From Candidatus Zixiibacteriota bacterium (GTDB taxonomy: Bacteria; Zixibacteria; MSB-5A5; GN15; PGXB01), in contig JAFGTT010000014.1 in assembly GCA_016933955.1 (NCBI GenBank), forward strand, positions 1 to 64,000: DNA of 64,000 nucleotides. Direction: 5' to 3'. Both the position numbers and the translations under genes were made by a program. Shown here in pieces: positions 54,190-62,676 of this stretch; the stretch's first letter is position 1, and the number at the start of each line of letters is the position of its first letter. The notes under the pieces are model-generated. The model did no database searches and was not told the DNA's origin. It was given only the letters and a program-made list of their open reading frames with translations.

Positions 54190-55809
54190 GTGAGGTTCTA
54201 TAAGTACGCCCTTTATTCATTGGCGTTATTTATCGTATTGGCCGATTGCCTCGCCAAAGCCGCTCCGGGCGATGTTGTTATTCAATTCCCGACCCCGGGA
54301 AGTTGTCCCACCGGTCTGGCCTTCGATGGTAAAAATCTCTGGCTGGCCGATCGTAAGACCGATTCCCTCTATATGATTGATCCTGGCGATGGGAATGTTG
54401 TCAAAGCCCTTGAATCTCCTGGTTTTCGAGTCGAGGGTTTAACAGCCGAAGGCGACCGACTCTGGGTGCTGGATATCGAAGAAGGGGTCGCGCTGAAATT
54501 AAATCCGGCCACGGGAATTGTTGAAAAAACCATCTATGTCCCCTGTAATTCACCCCAGGGTTTGGCCTGGGATGGGCAATATCTCTGGGTGGCTGATTAT
54601 CAGGATGATAAAATTTACCGGATTTCTACCGAGGATGGGACTACCATGTCCGAAATAAAGGCGCCCTCTGGAACTCCGCAGGGATTGGCTTTTGACGGTA
54701 AATATCTCTGGGTCTCGGATCGTTTCCGCGATATGATTTACATGGTTACGCCGGATAATGGCGAGGTTGTCATGAATTTCGAATCCCCTTCCAAATACCC
54801 GAGGGGAATCGCTTACGATGGCCGCTTCCTCTGGAATGTCGATTACCAGAGCGATAGCCTCTATAAGATTGTCGTCGATGACACTTCCCTGTTCAGGCAG
54901 TTTGACGGCAAAAAGGAAATATTGGAGTACAGCCACCAGGTCCGCAACTACGGTCCCGGATCGTTAACCGACCTGGATATCTATATTGCCCTTCCCCGCG
55001 ATCTTCCTTTCCAGAAATTACTCGACACCCTGGTCTTCAATCCGCCGCCGGATGATTATCGCGAGGACCAGTGGGGCCAGAAGGTAGCTCATTACCATTA
55101 TCGGGATATCCCGGCCGGAGAAGTCGTTACGGTTTCAATGACCGCCCGGGCCGAATTGTACCGCACCAGGTTCTATATCCACCCCGATAAAGTCGGAAAT
55201 TTAAACCAGATACCCGCGGATATAAAAAAGCTGTACCTGATCGATGGCTCCAAGTACTGGGTCGATGATGACTATATTAAGAAAACCGCCGAAAGCATTG
55301 TCGGCGACGAGACCAACTGCTACTGGATTGCCCGCCGGATTTTCAATTATCTGATCGCCAATATGAAATATGAGCTGGCCGGGGGATGGAATGTCGCTCC
55401 GACTGTTCTCAAACGCGGTAATGGTTCCTGCTCGGAGTACAGCTTCGTCTATATCGCCCTGTGCCGCGCCGCCGGTCTCCCGGCCCGTTACGCCGGCTCG
55501 GTGGTTATTCGTGGTGATGATGCTTCGACCGATGATGTCTTTCATCGATGGGTCGAGGTGTACCTGCCCAACTATGGCTGGATTCCCATTGATCCCTCCG
55601 GCGGCGACAGCGATTCTCCGGCCAATCAGGCTTCGGCCATCGGCTACCTCGATAATCGGTTCCTGATTACGACCATCGGCGGCGGAGGTTCGGAGTTTCT
55701 CGAATGGAATTACAATTCCAATGAAATATGGCAGTCTCGGGGACCATGCAAAATTGTCACCGAGCATATCGGTGAATGGTCACCCCTTCCCGATAGCAGC
55801 GGCAATTGA
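54190..55809 (+). CDS. Secreted beta-propeller plus transglutaminase-like protein
   Basis: 539 aa from GTG 54190, with AAGGAGG five bases upstream. Signal peptide to about residue 25. Residues 30-235 contain about five copies of a short propeller-type repeat (GLAFDGKNLWLADRKTDSLY, GLAWDGQYLWVADYQDDKIY and similar). A linker with beta-sandwich character follows, then a transglutaminase-like domain: C414 in GNGSCSEYS, H452 in VFHRWVEVY, D468 in PIDPSGG. Such domains act as proteases, peptide-N-glycanase-like hydrolases or crosslinkers; which one is open. Extracytoplasmic location is likely. Confidence 0.87.
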   Translation: MRFYKYALYSLALFIVLADCLAKAAPGDVVIQFPTPGSCPTGLAFDGKNLWLADRKTDSLYMIDPGDGNVVKALESPGFRVEGLTAEGDRLWVLDIEEGVALKLNPATGIVEKTIYVPCNSPQGLAWDGQYLWVADYQDDKIYRISTEDGTTMSEIKAPSGTPQGLAFDGKYLWVSDRFRDMIYMVTPDNGEVVMNFESPSKYPRGIAYDGRFLWNVDYQSDSLYKIVVDDTSLFRQFDGKKEILEYSHQVRNYGPGSLTDLDIYIALPRDLPFQKLLDTLVFNPPPDDYREDQWGQKVAHYHYRDIPAGEVVTVSMTARAELYRTRFYIHPDKVGNLNQIPADIKKLYLIDGSKYWVDDDYIKKTAESIVGDETNCYWIARRIFNYLIANMKYELAGGWNVAPTVLKRGNGSCSEYSFVYIALCRAAGLPARYAGSVVIRGDDASTDDVFHRWVEVYLPNYGWIPIDPSGGDSDSPANQASAIGYLDNRFLITTIGGGGSEFLEWNYNSNEIWQSRGPCKIVTEHIGEWSPLPDSSGN

Positions 55810-55830
55810 GAGAACCAACATTACAATTAA

Positions 55831-57915
55831 TTACCGCCGGCGGTTGACCAGACTGTCGGCATGCCTTTTAGCATACTCGATATCCTTTTCGATATAGGGG
55901 TTGCGCTCTGTTGCCAGGCCAAAATAACGATCGGCCTCCTTTAAAAATTGCGGAGTGCCATTGGTCAGGTAAAACAGGTAATTGGCCCGGCCTTTATCGA
56001 AATAAGTCGAAAAATCGTCGGGATATAAAGCAATCAGCCGATCGATCATGGAAAATCCGCTGGAAACCGCCCCTTTCGCCATATAATAATTTCCAAGAAG
56101 TTTCAAACCGGCTTTGCTTTTCGGGTGAACTGCATAAAATCTTGAGGTATAATAATAAATACTGTCGGGATCACCCGCCCGAATATAAAATTCCTGGGCT
56201 TTTTCATAGTCGGTCAACTCATAGTGACATCCCGGCGGCGATGGCACAGCGCCGTAAACCCGAATCAGACTCAATTCGATATCCCGTATCCAGTACTGGG
56301 CAACCCGTGATGATTTCAGCAGATAAGGATAATCCCCCACCGCCTTGTCCCAGTTACTGATATCCATTGCCAGATGCGTGATAGGAAAACGAGCAAACAG
56401 GTCCGGTTCCTTGTTGGCCAGTCCGAACATATAAACGAAAGACTTTAAATTATTGTCGATGGTCACCGCCTGGGCGTATGGTCCCGCTATCACCGCCCCA
56501 TCCCCTGCATACCGAGCCACATCCTCGCCCGCCTGTTTCAGGCAATAACTTTTCGTTTCATACCAGCGACCCAGCCACCAACCCTGCTGTATCACGGCCA
56601 GAATTATCAAAATCATAAAAAGGTAATTGCGGAAAAACAATCCCCGGAGAGTTATATTCCGGCGCCATAGAATCAATCCGGTCGATAATACCGCCGGAAT
56701 AAATAAATACCAGCAGACGGTATACTCCAATAATGTTCCGTCAAGACGAAGATAAATAGTCACCGCCGCCTGAACTATCAGATACCAGATTAGAAGCAAC
56801 GTAAAAACGGCCCTTAACCAGCCGGTTTTGGCCACGGATGGTTTTTCATCTGATCGAGTTGCCATCGAGGAGATAATCCCGGCCAGCGGTAGAAGTAAAA
56901 AAAGTTGATATCGGAGCGGCCGGTAATTGACCACCATCAGCAGGAAGAAACCGGCCAGAAACCAGCCGAGATTGAAGCACAAGGCTCTATCGGCCCGAAG
57001 GCGGGCTTTCAAATTGGTACTAAATATCAGCCCCAGAATCGATAACAATCCCAATGTCAGGAAAAACGGTGAGAAATTAAAAAACCGGGAATCGCCAGCG
57101 AAGGTGACGTACCGTTCCAGAAAATTCAGGGGCGATTTCAACGAATCGGGAAAACCATACATCCCGACCGTCTGTTCACTCAGATAATTATAAACCACGC
57201 CAATAGCACTGCCGTAGAATAAAACCGAAATTACTGCCAGAGATATGATCAGACTGATAAGAAACACACCTAATTCCCTGAAAAATTCCTGCCGGTTCTC
57301 GACCAGTATAACCAGTCCGATCGGCACGGCCAGAACAAACGCAAACAGCTTGCCCGATATTATGGCCAGAGCCAGGATAAATCCGGCGATTGGTATTACC
57401 CGGCGCTGCGGATAATATCGCTGAAATATCATGTATAGCAATCCGCAGAATAAAATCATGCCGTTTTCCAGAAAAGGATACCGGCCATAGACCATTAAGG
57501 TCATATTGGTTAATAAAAGAATCGCCGTGATAAAGGCCGCCCGGCGCGAATGCCGGCTTTGCCCGGCGATATAAAACCCCAGTCCGGCCAGACTGAGAAT
57601 CACTGCCGAGAGATTGGCCGTAATTCGCGAGACACCCCCTGCCATAAATGACAGATATGCAAATATCGATGAGAGCGAGTATTTAAAAACAATCCAGCGG
57701 TCATAACCGAATATATCCCACTCCCCAAAAAGAATCTTATTGCGGGCATAATAAATAACATTGTATGGATCAGTCAGAAGGGCCTGTCCGGTATTGTAAA
57801 AATAAGGCGGCGGATCAGCATCGAGCCATAAAAACCGGATCGCCACTGCCAGCCCGATTATTATTCCCCCGGCAATTAAAGTCGCTTTGTTTATGTATGG
57901 CCGGAATATTTTCAT
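55831..57915 (-). CDS. GT-C-like polytopic membrane protein with C-terminal TPR repeats
   Basis: 694 aa. About twelve hydrophobic segments cover residues 12-480. The first loop carries an acidic region (WLDADPPPYFYNTGQALLTD), the place where GT-C (PMT/GT39-like) enzymes hold their catalytic Asp. The C-terminal ~150 residues form TPR-like helices (EKAQEFYIRAGDPDSIYYY, LKLLGNYYMAKGAV). It has the same two-part design as the protein at 23265-25199. Probable lipid-linked sugar transferase; donor and acceptor unknown. It stands alone. Confidence 0.75.
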   Translation of the reverse strand: MKIFRPYINKATLIAGGIIIGLAVAIRFLWLDADPPPYFYNTGQALLTDPYNVIYYARNKILFGEWDIFGYDRWIVFKYSLSSIFAYLSFMAGGVSRITANLSAVILSLAGLGFYIAGQSRHSRRAAFITAILLLTNMTLMVYGRYPFLENGMILFCGLLYMIFQRYYPQRRVIPIAGFILALAIISGKLFAFVLAVPIGLVILVENRQEFFRELGVFLISLIISLAVISVLFYGSAIGVVYNYLSEQTVGMYGFPDSLKSPLNFLERYVTFAGDSRFFNFSPFFLTLGLLSILGLIFSTNLKARLRADRALCFNLGWFLAGFFLLMVVNYRPLRYQLFLLLPLAGIISSMATRSDEKPSVAKTGWLRAVFTLLLIWYLIVQAAVTIYLRLDGTLLEYTVCWYLFIPAVLSTGLILWRRNITLRGLFFRNYLFMILIILAVIQQGWWLGRWYETKSYCLKQAGEDVARYAGDGAVIAGPYAQAVTIDNNLKSFVYMFGLANKEPDLFARFPITHLAMDISNWDKAVGDYPYLLKSSRVAQYWIRDIELSLIRVYGAVPSPPGCHYELTDYEKAQEFYIRAGDPDSIYYYTSRFYAVHPKSKAGLKLLGNYYMAKGAVSSGFSMIDRLIALYPDDFSTYFDKGRANYLFYLTNGTPQFLKEADRYFGLATERNPYIEKDIEYAKRHADSLVNRRR

Positions 57916-58072
57916 ATATCAGAACCGAAGTAGACCTGTAATATTTCGATGGAACTTGTGGTCATTAAAATTCTCTTGTATATTATGCTCAGGTTGAATT
58001 GAATTTATGATATTTACCATAAAAAATCAAGGTGCATGACAAATTACCTTTGATGATCAGGGGGGGCATTTT

Positions 58073-58870
58073 ATGCGTTTCTCAAGTTGTCTTTTAAATA
58101 TGGCCATATTTCTTCTATCGATCGGACTTAAAGCGGAGGATGATAGTACCATGTCAATTGGTGAACGTTTTCATTATGAAACCGGTTTCGGGGATGATGG
58201 TTCCAAAGCCGTAAACCCGAGCTGGGGAGAAAATATTCCCCTTTACAAGGAATATCCGGACGCGACCAGAATCAAGTTGCCTCATCCCGCAGATAACAAC
58301 CTGTCGGTTGAAAAAGCCATCGCCATCCGCCGTTCAATTCGCTCCTTTAAGGAAAAACCGTTAAGTTTAAACCAGATTTCACAAATATTGCAGTCGGCCG
58401 ATGGCCTTACCCACGATTTGAACGGCCTCGCGCTCCGGTCCGCCCCGTCCGGCGGCGCCCTTAACCCGATAGATATTTATCTGGCGGTAACATCTGTCGA
58501 TTCGCTGGCTCCGGGTCTGTACCATTACCGGGTCTCCGACAGTAGCCTGGAACTGATAAAAACCGGCGCCCCGGGTGATTCCCTGCTTAATGCCGCCTTT
58601 CGGCAGGAAGTCGTTAAAAACGGTCGGGTAGGCCTTATCCTGACCGCCCGTTTCGACCGTTCCACCCGGAAATATTCCGATCGGGGATACCGCTATACGT
58701 ACATCGAGGCCGGTGCCATATGCGAAAATATAAGCCTCCAGGTTGTCTCTCTCGGTTTGGGAACTACCGTGGTCGGAGCCTTCAACGATGACGCCTTGAA
58801 CCGCTTTCTGGACATTGATGGGCGATCCGAGGCGGCCCTGTTGATAATGCCGATCGGCTATCCCGAATAA
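58073..58870 (+). CDS. SagB-type nitroreductase-fold flavoprotein
   Basis: 265 aa. FMN-binding features of the SagB/ThcOx branch are visible: EKAIAIRRSIRSFKEKPLSL, LRSAPSGGALNPIDIYL, GLYHYRVSDSSLEL and YIEAGAICENISLQVVSLGL. SagB enzymes oxidise azolines to azoles in modified peptides, but many SagB-like proteins occur outside such clusters and have unknown substrates. The first ~21 residues are hydrophobic (FSSCLLNMAIFLLSIGL), suggesting export or membrane attachment, which is unusual for the fold. No precursor peptide or cyclodehydratase gene is visible nearby. GGGGGG precedes ATG 58073. Confidence 0.85.
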   Translation: MRFSSCLLNMAIFLLSIGLKAEDDSTMSIGERFHYETGFGDDGSKAVNPSWGENIPLYKEYPDATRIKLPHPADNNLSVEKAIAIRRSIRSFKEKPLSLNQISQILQSADGLTHDLNGLALRSAPSGGALNPIDIYLAVTSVDSLAPGLYHYRVSDSSLELIKTGAPGDSLLNAAFRQEVVKNGRVGLILTARFDRSTRKYSDRGYRYTYIEAGAICENISLQVVSLGLGTTVVGAFNDDALNRFLDIDGRSEAALLIMPIGYPE

Positions 58871-58918
58871 GTATCTCCGGAGGCTTGACGATTCCGGCCG
58901 AATGGGATAAATTTAATT

Positions 58919-59416
58919 ATGCCTCGACTCAAAGATGATTATATTCTGGCCAATTGCTGTAACCCCGAACCCGGCGAGACTATCATTGGTTATTACAGCC
59001 ATAATAATATCCTCAAGGTCCACAAAGCGGATTGCGCCAACCTGAAAAAAGCCGATCCCGAGCGTCTGGTGCCACTGGAATGGAACGACATTATAGCTCC
59101 CAATGAGTTTCAGCCCGATGATGATTACCATCTTCTCGAGGAAATCGATTTCAAGATCCTTCAGCATCATAAAATTTACGGTGTCGACTATTCCCTTAAA
59201 ATCGCCGCGATGCATCACCTGACCAGACAATCGGTCTTCGATTGCCATACCAGATTGCGGGAAATGAAACTACTCGAACGGGTGCCGGAATTGATGATGC
59301 GCTACCGCAAGGGAATCGTGGACAATAAATGGATCAAACACCGCAACCACACCTATTATCGCCTGACCGATAAAGGCCGCGATTATCTCGAATTTTATCT
59401 TATGACAAAGGAATAA
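58919..59416 (+). CDS. RelA/SpoT-type zinc-finger (CC) domain fused to a winged helix
   Basis: 165 aa. Residues 8-45 match the conserved-cysteine/zinc-finger domain of long RSH alarmone enzymes: C13-C14 in ANCCNPEPGE, H35 and D38-C39 in KVHKADC. The spacing C14 to H35 (21) and H35 to C39 (4) agrees with my recollection of E. coli RelA. Residues about 72-160 look like a winged helix-turn-helix (DFKILQHHKIYGVDYSLK, TRQSVFDCHTRLREMKLL, YYRLTDKGRDYLE). No synthetase or hydrolase domain is present. A DNA-binding or ribosome-associated regulator is possible; function unknown. Confidence 0.78.
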   Translation: MPRLKDDYILANCCNPEPGETIIGYYSHNNILKVHKADCANLKKADPERLVPLEWNDIIAPNEFQPDDDYHLLEEIDFKILQHHKIYGVDYSLKIAAMHHLTRQSVFDCHTRLREMKLLERVPELMMRYRKGIVDNKWIKHRNHTYYRLTDKGRDYLEFYLMTKE

Positions 59417-59422
59417 GAAATC

Positions 59423-60586
59423 CTACGATGTCTTCACCAGACTCAGATCGGTACCATCCATGGCCGCCGTCGGTTTGCCCTCGGGCGGACCGATAAAAAG
59501 GACACTCTTATACAAATCCCGTCCATAGCGACGCATCTGCCTGAATTCCGCCAGCGGTATTTTCACATTTCTGGCCAAATCTTTCTCGTCTTCATAGAAC
59601 TTCTCATACGGATCGTGAAAATAAACGTTCTCGGCATCGTAACCGGTAATCACCACCCAGTGCGGAGCCCGGTCGCCATGCAGGTGGTAGGTGCTGATCA
59701 GGACAATCGGCAGCCATCCTTTTTTCATCTCCTCGACAATTTCATCAAAACTGAAATTATGATAATCGACCATAACTCCGTAAGTTTCTGCCTTGGCCCG
59801 AAAATCCTTATGAATCAGCCGGATCACTTTCCGCTTTTCGGGATTCCTTACTGATGAGAAAAACGGGGTCTGCTCTCGGGACATAATCACCTTGACCGGG
59901 AACCCCCGCCGTTTGGCGGCCAGCGCCAGACCGAATGGGCCGGTCCCCCCGAAACCCGAGGTCATATAAATCAGCGTTGCTTCCTTCCAGAGAATCATCT
60001 CATGAAGACGCCCCAGACCCGGTTCCGGTTTGAAATATTTGAAGGCCATCATCAGGCAGGCCGGACCGCAGGAAAATTCCTCGGTCTGAGCATAGTACGG
60101 CACCTTGAGTTTCATCTCCGCCGGGGACCACGGATTCAAATCTTTGAGCATCTTCAATGCCGGGCTGTGATCCGAATAATAATCCTTGATTGTCACCAAT
60201 GTCCGGTAACCGTGCTTTTCATAAAAGACTATGGCCGCCCTATTATCCGTCCGGACCTCCAGCGATATCCCCCGCCGCTTTTTCCTGACCGCTTCCAGCT
60301 CGCATTTCTCCAGAAGCAATTTGGCCAGGCCCTTTCCCTGAAAGACCGGGTCGATGATAATATCGTACAGCCTCCCCACCGAAACTTTCTTTCGCCAGAG
60401 CATAATAGCCATCCCGGCCACCTGTTTCTGATACTCCAGGATAAAAATCGAACACCGCCCTTTTTTCAGCAAATATCGGAATTGCCGTTTTTTAAACCGG
60501 TCGCTTTTAAAAGCCTTTTCTTCCAGCTCGACCAGGCGTTCGAGATCGCCGGAAACAGCCTCGCGGATCAATGTCTCGGATGTCAT
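59423..60586 (-). CDS. GNAT acetyltransferase fused to a C39-like peptidase
   Basis: 387 aa. Residues 1-140 are a RimI-like GNAT domain with the acetyl-CoA loop DPVFQGKGLAKLLLEKCE. Residues 160-340 are a papain-fold C39-like peptidase with C173 in EFSCGPAC, H309 in RAPHWVVITGYD and D325 in YFHDPY. This fusion is known as a partner of RimK-family ligases with an RLAN domain, and here it lies 8 bases after such a ligase gene. Expected role: acetylation and trimming of peptides or proteins made or tagged by the ligase; the substrate is unknown. Confidence 0.9.
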   Translation of the reverse strand: MTSETLIREAVSGDLERLVELEEKAFKSDRFKKRQFRYLLKKGRCSIFILEYQKQVAGMAIMLWRKKVSVGRLYDIIIDPVFQGKGLAKLLLEKCELEAVRKKRRGISLEVRTDNRAAIVFYEKHGYRTLVTIKDYYSDHSPALKMLKDLNPWSPAEMKLKVPYYAQTEEFSCGPACLMMAFKYFKPEPGLGRLHEMILWKEATLIYMTSGFGGTGPFGLALAAKRRGFPVKVIMSREQTPFFSSVRNPEKRKVIRLIHKDFRAKAETYGVMVDYHNFSFDEIVEEMKKGWLPIVLISTYHLHGDRAPHWVVITGYDAENVYFHDPYEKFYEDEKDLARNVKIPLAEFRQMRRYGRDLYKSVLFIGPPEGKPTAAMDGTDLSLVKTS

Positions 60587-60594
60587 GATATTAT

Positions 60595-61470
60595 CTAATC
60601 CAGCAAATAGCGGATGATCGCTTCATAAATATGGGGCGCCTTCTGGTCCTCATCCCCGGAGTATATGGTCGGGTTGTCGTTCACCTCGATAACCACGAAA
60701 TCGCCGCCCACCTGCTTGAGATCAACCCCGTACATACCCCTGCCGATAGCCGCCCCGGCCCGGCAGGCGGTCTCCAGAAGACGCGGGTCCACCTCGCCCA
60801 GGTCATAACTTTTAACCGTCCCCTCGATCGTCCGACCGTCGATGGTATAAGTCAGGATTTTCCAGCGTCGTTTGGGAATCCGGTACTGGCAGACATAAAG
60901 CGGTTTACCGCCCAGCACCCCCACCCTCCAGTCGAACTCCGAGGGCGTGAATTTCTGGACCACAATCCGGTCAGACCGCCGGAAAAACCGCGTCCCCATC
61001 TTGATAAACTCCCTGGGACTGCCGACCTTCTCGACATACATCGAAAAACTGCTGTTAGGTGCCTTGAGAACCAGCGGATTCCCCATTTCCTCGAGGAATC
61101 GGGCCCCTGTCTGCAGGGTCAAATCATCCTCATCAAGAAACCGTGTCTCCGGCATCGGCACCCCGGCCTTAATCAAATGCTGGTACATATTAACCTTATC
61201 GCAACATATCATAATCGAATCCGGATCATCGATCACCCTCAGCCCATTCATCTCGGCCATACGCGAGGCCACATAGGCTGAATTGAGCGGATCGGTCAGC
61301 GAACGGATAAAAATAGCATCGAACTGAGGTATCTTATACATATCCGGGCGAAAAATATAATCGGTCCGGTGGCCCAGTTTCCGGGAGACCTGCCCCAGAC
61401 GCATCAACGCTTCCATCTCGCCTGAACTGGAGATGGTATATCGTTCCACATAAATGCCTATTCTTCCCAT
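60595..61470 (-). CDS. RimK-type ATP-grasp ligase
   Basis: 291 aa. ATP-grasp landmarks: DKVNMYQHLIKAGVPMPET, the ATP-binding Lys in NPLVLKAPNSSFSMYVEKV, FTPSEFDWRVGVLGGKPLYV, and the metal-binding end VIEVNDNPTIYSG. RimK relatives add amino acids (often glutamate) to carboxyl ends of proteins or small molecules. The ATG overlaps the preceding RLAN gene by 13 bases in another frame with a good site (GGAGAAGG) just before it, pointing to translational coupling. In proteobacterial relatives the two parts are one polypeptide. Confidence 0.9.
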   Translation of the reverse strand: MGRIGIYVERYTISSSGEMEALMRLGQVSRKLGHRTDYIFRPDMYKIPQFDAIFIRSLTDPLNSAYVASRMAEMNGLRVIDDPDSIMICCDKVNMYQHLIKAGVPMPETRFLDEDDLTLQTGARFLEEMGNPLVLKAPNSSFSMYVEKVGSPREFIKMGTRFFRRSDRIVVQKFTPSEFDWRVGVLGGKPLYVCQYRIPKRRWKILTYTIDGRTIEGTVKSYDLGEVDPRLLETACRAGAAIGRGMYGVDLKQVGGDFVVIEVNDNPTIYSGDEDQKAPHIYEAIIRYLLD

Positions 61471-62102
61471 GTCACCTTCTCCTCGATATAATCCAGCTCC
61501 CGACCGCTCAGTTTATCGATGGGAAGCTGGGAGATATCGCTGAAAAGAATATTGCCGTTGGGTTGGGTGATAACCCGCACTTTGGCCAGCGGGATATGGA
61601 ACACCTTCCAGAGAACCACCGCCGCCTCGCGAAACCGGGCCGATACCGTCCAGCCCAGAATCGAACGAAAATGCTTGACCTCGCCGCCGGGGGGAATTTC
61701 CTGACAGCAGACGGCGTATGTAAAATTGCGGGTAATCGAACGGGAAATGGTCTCGTGATGGCCCGGTTTGATCACTGTCCGGCTTTTTACCATAAAAGGG
61801 TTGATCGGGTCAAGCACCACCGGCGGCTCGAAATAACCGTTGCTGATATAATATTCCGGTACCGGAAGCGAGGCCAGTTTAGCCTTTTCGAGAAACAGCG
61901 GGGTGACATAGGCGTCAAGCATCTCTTTGCAGGTCGGGTATATCTTTTTGCCCTCCCGCTCCAGGTCCATGGAGACATAGTAGGGCAGTTCCAGATAATC
62001 ATAACTGCCCGCCAGGTTGACAAAACATTCTTCCGGTTTATAGTAAGCCAGATACTTATTGGCTTTGGCCCGGGCAAGTCGCTTAATACTTTTCGGCGTC
62101 AT
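61458..62102 (-). CDS. RimK-like ATP-grasp N-terminal (RLAN) domain protein
   Basis: 214 aa. The sequence FVNLAGSYDYLELPYYVSMD matches the start of the RLAN domain (VFNLxxSYxYxxxxYYVS), followed by EGKKIYPTCKEMLDA. The second half (RSITRNFTYAVCCQEIPPGG, FREAAVVLWKVFHIPLAKVR) belongs to the same region. RLAN is normally the N-terminal part of RimK-family ligases; here it is a separate gene directly upstream of the ligase. First gene of the three-gene cluster with the ligase and the GNAT-C39 protein. No promoter was recognised. Confidence 0.8.
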   Translation of the reverse strand: MTPKSIKRLARAKANKYLAYYKPEECFVNLAGSYDYLELPYYVSMDLEREGKKIYPTCKEMLDAYVTPLFLEKAKLASLPVPEYYISNGYFEPPVVLDPINPFMVKSRTVIKPGHHETISRSITRNFTYAVCCQEIPPGGEVKHFRSILGWTVSARFREAAVVLWKVFHIPLAKVRVITQPNGNILFSDISQLPIDKLSGRELDYIEEKVTWEE

Positions 62103-62141
62103 AGGATTTTAATAATTCCTCTTGTATTTATATCAAGCCAT

Positions 62142-62345
62142 TTACGCAATATCACCGGCTGATTGGAAGCAAATTAATCCTATTAAAAATCCAATGGCAA
62201 GGAGAATTAAATATATTTCCCAGCCTTCCGCCGCCCCTTTCGCCCCCATTCCCATACCATTTCCTATCATTCCACTTTTTTTATTGCTCCTCCCTTTTTT
62301 AGCACTCTTCCTTTTTTCCGTAATTCCCGCCCCTTTCTTTGCCAT
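62142..62345 (-). CDS. Possible small tail-anchored basic protein
   Basis: 67 aa from ATG 62345, with a G-rich ribosome-binding site (AAAAGGGGGCGGGA) just upstream. About 40 residues rich in Lys, Gly and Ser (EKRKSAKKGRSNKKSG) precede one hydrophobic segment (EIYLILLAIGFLIGLICF) and a short tail. The composition fits a small membrane protein with a cytoplasmic basic part, but it could be chance coding in a purine-rich stretch. The plus-strand frame over the same bases is less likely, being almost only Pro, Phe, Ile and Leu. Confidence 0.4.
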   Translation of the reverse strand: MAKKGAGITEKRKSAKKGRSNKKSGMIGNGMGMGAKGAAEGWEIYLILLAIGFLIGLICFQSAGDIA

Positions 62346-62360
62346 TCCCGCCCCCTTTTA

Positions 62361-62676
62361 ATGTCATTCCCGAGCAATCGGGAATCCAGTCTTGTGGGTC
62401 GAAACCCCTGCCGAAGGTCCGAAGCGAAGGACGTTCAGATGTATAAAAGCCAAACTGGCATATTGCGATTTTAAAGTCCCCTCTTGAGAGGGGATTTAGG
62501 GATGTGTAAAGACTTGTAGGACAACCTACAAAAACTCAAATCTGGTAATATTGAAAGATCGACCGGTACCTCACTGCCTACCCTAAGCAAATTAAAATAT
62601 GACATCCTACGGCAAGCCGTGAGATACCTGATTTATCCAGCATCCCCGAAAAGACAAAAATAACTTCCCGCCTGGA
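62361..62676. repeat. Gene-free interval with short palindromic dispersed-type repeats
   Basis: No gene. Several short palindromes are lined up: ATTCCCG/CGGGAAT with a 6-base loop (62367-62386) in the widespread GTCATTCCCG...CGGGAATCCAG form; GTCC/GGAC around 62419-62434; CCCCTC/GAGGGG (62478-62493) followed by ATTTAGGGATGTGT; TTGTAGG/CCTACAA (62514-62531); and ACGGC/GCCGT (62610-62621). These look like pieces of short interspersed elements, with no transposase. Confidence 0.6.

Noticed and set aside
62122-62361. Plus-strand 79-aa frame rich in Pro, Phe, Ile
   Set aside because: Low-complexity translation of a pyrimidine-rich stretch with no ribosome-binding site; the opposite-strand frame is more protein-like.
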